A DNA stretch of 10,221 nucleotides, from contig JACQAF010000141.1 of NCBI GenBank assembly GCA_016195145.1, positions 1 through 10,221 of the forward strand. Reading direction: 5' to 3'. Source of the stretch: Rhodospirillales bacterium (GTDB lineage: Bacteria > Pseudomonadota > Alphaproteobacteria > CACIAM-22H2). Shown here in pieces: positions 5,882 through 10,221 of the stretch. The notes under the pieces are model-generated. The model saw nothing but the letters and a program-made list of their open reading frames with translations, made no database searches and was not told where the DNA came from. Both the position numbers and the translations under genes were made by a program. Positions within the stretch are counted from its first letter, which is position 1; each line of letters opens with the position of its first letter.

Positions 5882-6673
5882 GTGTCGGCCGACCTTGAAC
5901 CCCGCTACGGGTGCGCCATCGAGGCGGCCAATGAAGCGGCGCAGATGGCGCGCCGCTACTTCGCGCGCCTGCCCGAACTGAAGGTAAGCATCAAAGGGCC
6001 CCAGGATTATATCACCGAGGCCGATGGCGCGATCGAGCGGTTGATCGCCGGGCGCCTGAAAAAGGCGTTTCCCAGCGACGCGGTCCTGGGCGAGGAAGGC
6101 GGCGGGGACACCGGCGACCGGATGTGGGTGATCGATCCGATCGACGGAACGGCAAATTTCTCGCGCGGCTTCGGGCAGTACGGCATTACGATCGCGTTCG
6201 TCGAAAACGCCAGAACGGAGTTCGGCATCGTCGCGGAGCCGGAGGCGAATGCGCTCTATACCGCCCGGCGCGGCGGCGGCGCGTATCGTAACGGCCGCCC
6301 GATCCGGGTAAGCGCGACGCACGATCCGTCCCGCGCCACAGTGGAGGTCGGATACTCCATGCGGCGCCCTATCGACGATTATCTGGCCATGGTGGGCCGG
6401 CTGGTCGCCGGCGGTTTCGCCGTTTGCCAGGTCGGCTCCGCGGCGCTCGGGCTGGCGCGGGTGGCCGAGGGCGTCCTCGACGGGTATGCCGAGGCCCATC
6501 TTTATGCCTGGGACGTCTTGGCGGGAGAGCTTCTGGTGCGCGAGGCCGGCGGCTGGAGCAACGGATTTCGCCTGCCCGACGGGCTGAAATCCGGCGGGCC
6601 GGCGCTCGCCAGCGCGCCGGCGCTTGCCGCTACCCTTCGCGAGATGACCGGGATTAGTCCCTGGGGCCGCTAG
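5882..6673 (+). CDS. inositol-monophosphatase-family phosphatase
   Basis: A 263-residue Mg2+-dependent phosphatase of the IMPase/SuhB/HisN superfamily, probably cytoplasmic (no signal peptide). Metal-site features are all present: DYITEAD (42-48), GEEGGG with Glu71/Glu72, motif A WVIDPIDGTANF (82-93, Asp85 and Asp88), and motif B AWDVLAGELLVREAGG (209-224, Asp211). The start is GTG 5882, because AGGGAG precedes it and the protein then has the usual family length. An ATG at 5756 would add 42 low-complexity basic residues from the promoter region. Motif A lacks the DGTKEF form of CysQ nucleotidases, so a sugar-, inositol- or histidinol-phosphate-type substrate is more likely, but cannot be fixed from sequence. 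It is divergent from the GntR-type regulator and convergent with an ABC importer. The TAG stop overlaps the stop of the opposite gene. Confidence 0.92.
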   Translation: MSADLEPRYGCAIEAANEAAQMARRYFARLPELKVSIKGPQDYITEADGAIERLIAGRLKKAFPSDAVLGEEGGGDTGDRMWVIDPIDGTANFSRGFGQYGITIAFVENARTEFGIVAEPEANALYTARRGGGAYRNGRPIRVSATHDPSRATVEVGYSMRRPIDDYLAMVGRLVAGGFAVCQVGSAALGLARVAEGVLDGYAEAHLYAWDVLAGELLVREAGGWSNGFRLPDGLKSGGPALASAPALAATLREMTGISPWGR

Positions 6674-6699
6674 CGGAACATGTCGGCCATGTTGCGGCC
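6665..6699. terminator. imperfect hairpin at the convergent gene ends
   Basis: GGCCGC (6665-6670) pairs with GCGGCC (6694-6699), and AACATG (6677-6682) pairs with CATGTT (6688-6693) around the loop TCGGC. This makes a 12-bp stem with a 6-base bulge (6671-6676). An alternative is the 10-bp palindrome CCGCTAGCGG (6667-6676) centred on the shared stop codons. No T-run follows on either strand, so intrinsic termination is doubtful. It lies within the last codons of both genes, and I see no other terminator between them. Confidence 0.3.
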
Positions 6700-8364
6700 G
6701 GCGAGACGGCTGGCGACGAGCACCAGCGCCGCCGTCATGACGATGGCGATCGTTCCCACCGCGCTGGCCTTGAAGAGCTCGTCGCCGAGCACGAGTTCGT
6801 ATATCGCGATCGATATCGTTTTCCAGCCTGCCGAGTAGAGCAGCACCGTCGCGCTGACTTCGCCCACCAGGGTGGCAAAAACAAGGATGCCGCCGGCGAG
6901 GATGCCGGGCGCGATCAGCGGTATCGTCACCCGGCGCATGGTCTGCACCCAGCTGGCGCCGCAGATCGTCGATGCTTCCTCGAGTTTGCCATCGACCTGC
7001 CCCACCGCCGCCGTTACCGACCGGAAGATGAAGGCGACGCGACGAGTGAAATAGGCGAGCACGATGATCGTACCCGTCCCGGTCAGCACCAGCCAGCCGC
7101 TGTTGAAGGCGGTGAGGTACGCCACGCCGATGACAAGGCCGGGCAGGACGAAGGGCAGCATGATCGTAAGATCGAGCGCCCAACGCGCCCTGATCTTGCC
7201 GCGCATGGCGGCATAGGCGGTCACCGTGCCGAAGACGACGCAGACCGCCGTCGCGGCGCCCGAGAGGATCAGGCTGTTGACGATAGGCTGGGTCAGGTTG
7301 CCAAAGACCCGCCGGTAGTGCTCGAAGCCATAGATTGTCGGCAGCAGCGTGCCCGCCCATTTTTCGGCGAACGACGAAAAGACGATCGTGGCCTGCGGGA
7401 GGATGGCGACAATCAGAATGGTCCAGCAGCAGAGATTGGCGGCGACACGGGCGCCTAGCCCCCTGCTCTGGCGCGCCGCCCGCGCCACGCCGGTGATCGT
7501 GGCATAACGCCGGCTGCGGTTCACGCTGTGCAACAGCCCGAGCGCGATGACGGTCAGCAGGACGTTGACCATGGCGATCGCCGCGGCGCCGTTCAGGTTA
7601 TAGAATCCGTGTATCTGGTAATAGATGAGGGTCGGCAACACCTGAAACTCGCCGCCCAGGATCGACGGCACGCCGAAATCGCCGACCGCTTTGATGAAAA
7701 CGATCAGCATACCGGCGGCGATCGACGGAAGGATCACCGGGAAGGTGATCGTGCGCAGGATGCGCAGGCGCGACGCGCCCATGATCCGCGCCGCCTCCTC
7801 GACATACGGATCCGATGCGGCGAGCGCGCCCTGAACGATGAGGAAGATGTAGGGGAAATAACTGAGCGCCAGCGCGACAACGACGCCGAACGGCCCGTAG
7901 ATCGACGGCAGATCGACGCCGAGATGGCTACGAAGGATCTGGCTGATCACGCCATTGTTGCCGAGCAGAATAATCCACGCATAGGCGCCGATGAATGGCG
8001 GCGAGATCAGCGGAACGATCGAGAGCGAAAGAATCAGGGCGCGAAAGGGAATGGCGACCCGCGCGATCGCATAGGCCATTGGCAGCGCGAGCGCGGTTGC
8101 AAGTAGTGTCGAGAGCCCGCCAGCCATGATCGAGTTCCAGAACGCGCGCTGATAGCTGGGCGAGGCAAGAAACCGTTCGAAATGCGTCAATGTCAGCGCG
8201 GCAAACGAGAATTCCTCGCCCTTCCTGAGAAAGGCGCCCAGCATCGAATAAGCGATGGGGTAGACAAGAAAAATCAACGCCAGGACGACGCACACCGCGC
8301 CGACGATATACGGCATTACATCCCGCCCCTCCTCCCGCCGGGCGAGCGGCGCGGCAACGCTCAT
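6670..8364 (-). CDS. fused two-domain ABC importer permease (FbpB/AfuB type)
   Basis: A 564-residue inner-membrane protein made of two binding-protein-dependent permease domains in tandem, about 12 membrane segments in all. Each half has its cytoplasmic EAA coupling loop: EEAARIMGASRLRILRTITF (189-208) and EEASTICGASWVQTMRRVTI (462-481). This single-chain layout is typical of the ferric/AfuB/putrescine-like branch, as opposed to separate PhnU/PhnV-type permeases. The ATG at 8364 overlaps the ATPase stop as ATGA, with AAGG 6 bases upstream, so it is translationally coupled. The TAG stop at 6670-6672 overlaps the stop of the convergent phosphatase gene. The substrate could be ferric ion, a sugar phosphate, a phosphonate or a polyamine; sequence alone does not say. 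Confidence 0.93.
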   Translation of the reverse strand: MSVAAPLARREEGRDVMPYIVGAVCVVLALIFLVYPIAYSMLGAFLRKGEEFSFAALTLTHFERFLASPSYQRAFWNSIMAGGLSTLLATALALPMAYAIARVAIPFRALILSLSIVPLISPPFIGAYAWIILLGNNGVISQILRSHLGVDLPSIYGPFGVVVALALSYFPYIFLIVQGALAASDPYVEEAARIMGASRLRILRTITFPVILPSIAAGMLIVFIKAVGDFGVPSILGGEFQVLPTLIYYQIHGFYNLNGAAAIAMVNVLLTVIALGLLHSVNRSRRYATITGVARAARQSRGLGARVAANLCCWTILIVAILPQATIVFSSFAEKWAGTLLPTIYGFEHYRRVFGNLTQPIVNSLILSGAATAVCVVFGTVTAYAAMRGKIRARWALDLTIMLPFVLPGLVIGVAYLTAFNSGWLVLTGTGTIIVLAYFTRRVAFIFRSVTAAVGQVDGKLEEASTICGASWVQTMRRVTIPLIAPGILAGGILVFATLVGEVSATVLLYSAGWKTISIAIYELVLGDELFKASAVGTIAIVMTAALVLVASRLAGRNMADMFR

Positions 8365-9479
8365 TGCGAGCCTTGCCGCAGATAGACGACCGCATCGTCG
8401 CCGGCAAACGAGAGCGCTGCGGCGCCGCCCTCGACGACGCCCGGCACCGGACGCTGTACGTCGGCGGTGAGATCGTCGACGGCGCCATCCCCGTGCAAGG
8501 TATAGCGCACGATTCCGCCAAGGAACTGAATGCGGGTCGCCCGCACGGGGATAAAGCCGGCCCGAGGGTCGAGGCGCACGCGATTGGGCCGCACCATGAC
8601 AAGCCCCTCGCAGTCGGCCGGAAGGCGCGCCGATTCGGTCGCATCGAGGGTCACGACCCGGGGAACCGGCAACGCATCGCCGCCGGACAGAACGACCATG
8701 GCCTCGCCCCCTTGGAGACGCACCGAACGCGCCGCAAGAAAGTTCGCCTGGCCGAGAAAATCGGCGACGAAGAGCGACGCCGGCATTTCGAAAATCTCGG
8801 CCGGCGACCCAAGCTGCATAAGCCGGCCCCGATTGAATACGGCGAGGCGATCCGATACCGACATCGCCTCTTCCTGGTCGTGCGTCACATAGAGGGACAT
8901 GATGCCGAGATCGCGCTGGATCCGGCGGATCTCCTCACGCATCGAGACGCGCAACTTGGCGTCGAGATTGGCCAAGGGTTCGTCGAGCAGCAGCATCCCC
9001 GGATCGTAGACCAGGGCGCGCGCGATCGACACGCGTTGCTGCTGGCCGCCGGAAAGATCGGCAGGATGGCGCTGCGCGAGGGGACGGAGCTGGAGCAGAT
9101 CGAGCATCCGCTCGACGCGCGCACGCGCTTTGCCCGACGCCAATCCCCGCAAGCGCAACCCGTAGGCTACGTTCTCGAATACGCTCAGGTGCGGAAAGAG
9201 GGCATAGGACTGGAACACCATGCCGATGTTCCGGTGCTGCGCCGGCGTGGCGGTGAAATCGCGCCCGCCGAAAACGATGGAACCACCCGTCGCCGTCTCG
9301 AGTCCGGCGACCATGCGCAGCGTCGTTGTTTTGCCGCATCCGGACGGCCCGAGCATGGTGAAAAACTCGCTGGGGCCGACCTCGAACGATACGTCGTCGA
9401 CGGCGACGATGTCGCCGGCAGGAGATCCGAAACGCTTGGTGAGATGTTTGACAATCAGGCTGTTGGTCGGCACGGGCAT
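8361..9479 (-). CDS. PotA/FbpC-type ABC importer ATPase with TOBE domain
   Basis: A 372-residue cytoplasmic ATPase for the fused permease downstream. It has Walker A GPSGCGKTT (44-52), Q-loop VFQ (Gln90) in the typical FQSYALFPHLSVFENV, signature LSGGQQQR (142-149), Walker B MLLLDEP (162-168), D-loop NLD (171-173) and switch His200 in VTHDQEEAM. Residues after about 235 form a C-terminal TOBE-like domain (LVMVRPNRVRL, then IQFLGGIVRYTL), as in PotA/FbpC/UgpC ATPases. The ATG at 9479 is the only sensible start, though its ribosome-binding site is weak (GGA about 4 bases upstream). A 141-base gap with a stable hairpin separates it from the binding-protein gene. Names such as FbpC or PotA are often copied onto this subfamily without evidence for iron or polyamine. 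Confidence 0.94.
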   Translation of the reverse strand: MPVPTNSLIVKHLTKRFGSPAGDIVAVDDVSFEVGPSEFFTMLGPSGCGKTTTLRMVAGLETATGGSIVFGGRDFTATPAQHRNIGMVFQSYALFPHLSVFENVAYGLRLRGLASGKARARVERMLDLLQLRPLAQRHPADLSGGQQQRVSIARALVYDPGMLLLDEPLANLDAKLRVSMREEIRRIQRDLGIMSLYVTHDQEEAMSVSDRLAVFNRGRLMQLGSPAEIFEMPASLFVADFLGQANFLAARSVRLQGGEAMVVLSGGDALPVPRVVTLDATESARLPADCEGLVMVRPNRVRLDPRAGFIPVRATRIQFLGGIVRYTLHGDGAVDDLTADVQRPVPGVVEGGAAALSFAGDDAVVYLRQGSQ

Positions 9480-9502
9480 TCAATCCAGTTAATCGCGCCG
9501 GA

Positions 9503-9526
9503 CCGCGATCGCGGCGACACATTGTC
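9503..9526. other. short palindromes upstream of the ATPase gene
   Basis: CCGCGATCGCGG (9503-9514) is a perfect 12-bp palindrome, and GACA-CAT-TGTC (9516-9526) is a second dyad beside it, 24 to 47 bases before the ATPase start. They could be a regulator site for internal expression of the ATPase and permease genes, but chance is likely in GC-rich DNA. No good promoter is visible in this gap. Confidence 0.2.
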
Positions 9527-9574
9527 AGTTTCGGAGGCGCATCGACGGCGCTTCACGGCGATCCGCCAAATCGT

Positions 9575-9614
9575 CGGGATGGCGGGAGACGATTCGACAT
9601 ATCCCGCCATCCCG
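9575..9614 (-). promoter_or_regulatory. intercistronic hairpin after the second binding-protein gene
   Basis: CGGGATGGCGGGA (9575-9587) and TCCCGCCATCCCG (9602-9614) are exact reverse complements, giving a 13-bp stem with a 14-base loop. It begins 6 bases after the binding-protein stop. The strand that continues toward the ATPase gene reads ACGATTTGGC, with no real U-run, so partial termination or mRNA 3'-end protection fits better than full termination. Its position matches the hairpin at 3511-3536. Confidence 0.7.
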
Positions 9615-9620
9615 CTACGG

Positions 9621-10221
9621 TCACTTGGCGGAGAAAAGTTTGTCGAATTTCTCCAAGTTCTCCTTACGCATCGATGCGGCGCCCGCGGAATCGTAGGCGA
9701 AGGTCTTCAGGTCCTTGATCGCGGGAAGACCGGCCGGCGGCGCTGTGTCGAGCCGGGCGGAACGCCGTTTGTCCAGATCGACCAGGATCGCATGAGCTTG
9801 TTTCGAGCTGATGAAATCGAGGAACTTCCGGGCGTTCTCGGGATTGGGGCCGCCCTTGATGATCCCGTTGGCATCGATGATCAGGGCCGTGCCGTCGGCG
9901 GGATAGATCGCCTCGACCGGGAAGCCCTCGTTCTTCATGACAAGGATGTTGAATTCGCTAGTCAGGCCGACGGGGAACTCGCCCTTGGCGACATTCTGAT
10001 AGGCAAGCTTGGAGCTGGTTACAAACGTGGTGTTCTGGATTATCTTCGCCATCACGTCCCAGCCATAAAGCATCAGAATCTGGTGCATCTGTGAATATGC
10101 CGACCCCGATTGCGCCGGGTTGGCCATCAGGATCTTGCCCTTGAATTCGGGTTTCGCGAGATCGGTCCAGTTTTTGGGCGCCTTGTCGAGCGGCATCATC
10201 TTGGTGTTGACGATGAACGCC
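9621..10221 (-). CDS. FbpA/AfuA-like ABC transporter substrate-binding protein, C-terminal fragment
   Basis: The last 199 residues of a periplasmic type 2 binding protein (SBP_bac_6-like); the start lies beyond the right edge. The fragment opens FIVNTKMMP ... NWTDLAKPEFKGKI, the standard inter-lobe region of this family. It then has GSAYSQMHQILMLYGWD, KGEFPVGLTSEFN, PADGTALIIDANGIIKGGPN (the cleft loop) and ENARKFLDFISSKQAH. The C-terminal RRSARLDTAPPAGLP resembles the R-x-D-V-x-P-P-x-GLP pattern of putative phosphonate or AfuA-type proteins. Where ferric FbpA proteins carry an iron-binding Tyr-Tyr pair, this one seems to read SEFN. That argues against free ferric iron as ligand, but rests on alignment by eye. 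It feeds the ATPase and fused permease that follow. Confidence 0.88.
   Translation of the reverse strand, partial: AFIVNTKMMPLDKAPKNWTDLAKPEFKGKILMANPAQSGSAYSQMHQILMLYGWDVMAKIIQNTTFVTSSKLAYQNVAKGEFPVGLTSEFNILVMKNEGFPVEAIYPADGTALIIDANGIIKGGPNPENARKFLDFISSKQAHAILVDLDKRRSARLDTAPPAGLPAIKDLKTFAYDSAGAASMRKENLEKFDKLFSAK

Noticed and set aside
5843..7360. 505-codon open frame on the minus strand
   Set aside because: It crosses the phosphatase gene in antisense and reads the permease gene out of frame, so it conflicts with two well-supported genes.
8364..10094. 576-codon open frame on the plus strand
   Set aside because: It is antisense to the ATPase and binding-protein genes, which carry full family motifs. 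The predicted protein is rich in Arg/His/Asp with no recognisable domain, as expected for the complement of GC-rich genes.
1..10221. Search for a defence system, CRISPR array, phage or transposon genes, or tRNA-associated integration site
   Set aside because: Every gene is explained by transport, regulation or metabolism. No spaced repeats, transposase motifs, tRNA-like folds or flanking direct repeats were seen by eye.

Overview
This window looks like chromosomal DNA from a GC-rich proteobacterium, most likely an alphaproteobacterium. The reasons are the GC-rich third positions, frequent GTG starts, tightly overlapping operon genes, and the two transporter types present (a Liv-type uptake system and an Fbp/Afu-type uptake system with a fused permease). 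It is a solute-uptake and small-molecule metabolism region. I see no tRNA, rRNA, CRISPR array, insertion sequence, phage gene or recognisable defence system. Nearly every base lies in a gene; the longest gaps are 213 and 141 bases.

Left block (1-5668, all on the minus strand). Read in the direction of transcription it runs: a GntR/HutC-type regulator, a Tat-exported periplasmic binding protein, two Liv-type permeases (livH, livM), two Liv-type ATPases (livG, livF), and the first 66 codons of a LeuC/aconitase-family dehydratase large subunit that leaves the window at base 1. The spacing is 44, 52, -4, -8, -4 and +2 bases, which indicates one operon. The regulator comes first, so autoregulation is likely. 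The permease and ATPase genes are translationally coupled. A perfect 11-bp GC hairpin sits between the binding protein and livH, where it could let the binding protein be made in excess. The transported ligand cannot be read from sequence. The dehydratase at the end of the operon suggests a carboxylic or amino acid that is then catabolised.

Middle (5669-6673). A 213-base divergent promoter region separates the regulator from a plus-strand inositol-monophosphatase-family phosphatase. It holds two perfect inverted repeats. The arms of one carry TTGAC -35-like elements facing outward in both directions, and the second covers the likely -10 of the phosphatase gene. This is the best candidate regulatory site in the window.

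Right block (6670-10221, minus strand). This is a second ABC importer: a C-terminal fragment of a type 2 binding protein (its gene starts beyond the right edge), then a PotA/FbpC-type ATPase, then a fused two-domain FbpB/AfuB-type permease. A 13-bp hairpin again follows the binding-protein gene. Homologues are often labelled ferric-iron transporters, but the visible part of this binding protein lacks the tyrosine pair of ferric FbpA proteins. With a phosphatase gene next door, a phosphorylated or phosphonate-like organic solute is a reasonable alternative. The permease gene and the phosphatase gene converge and share the four bases CTAG, so each stop codon overlaps the other.

I found no clearly novel system. 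The items most worth following up are the symmetric divergent regulatory region, the uncertain substrates of both transporters, and the intercistronic hairpins placed after both binding-protein genes.
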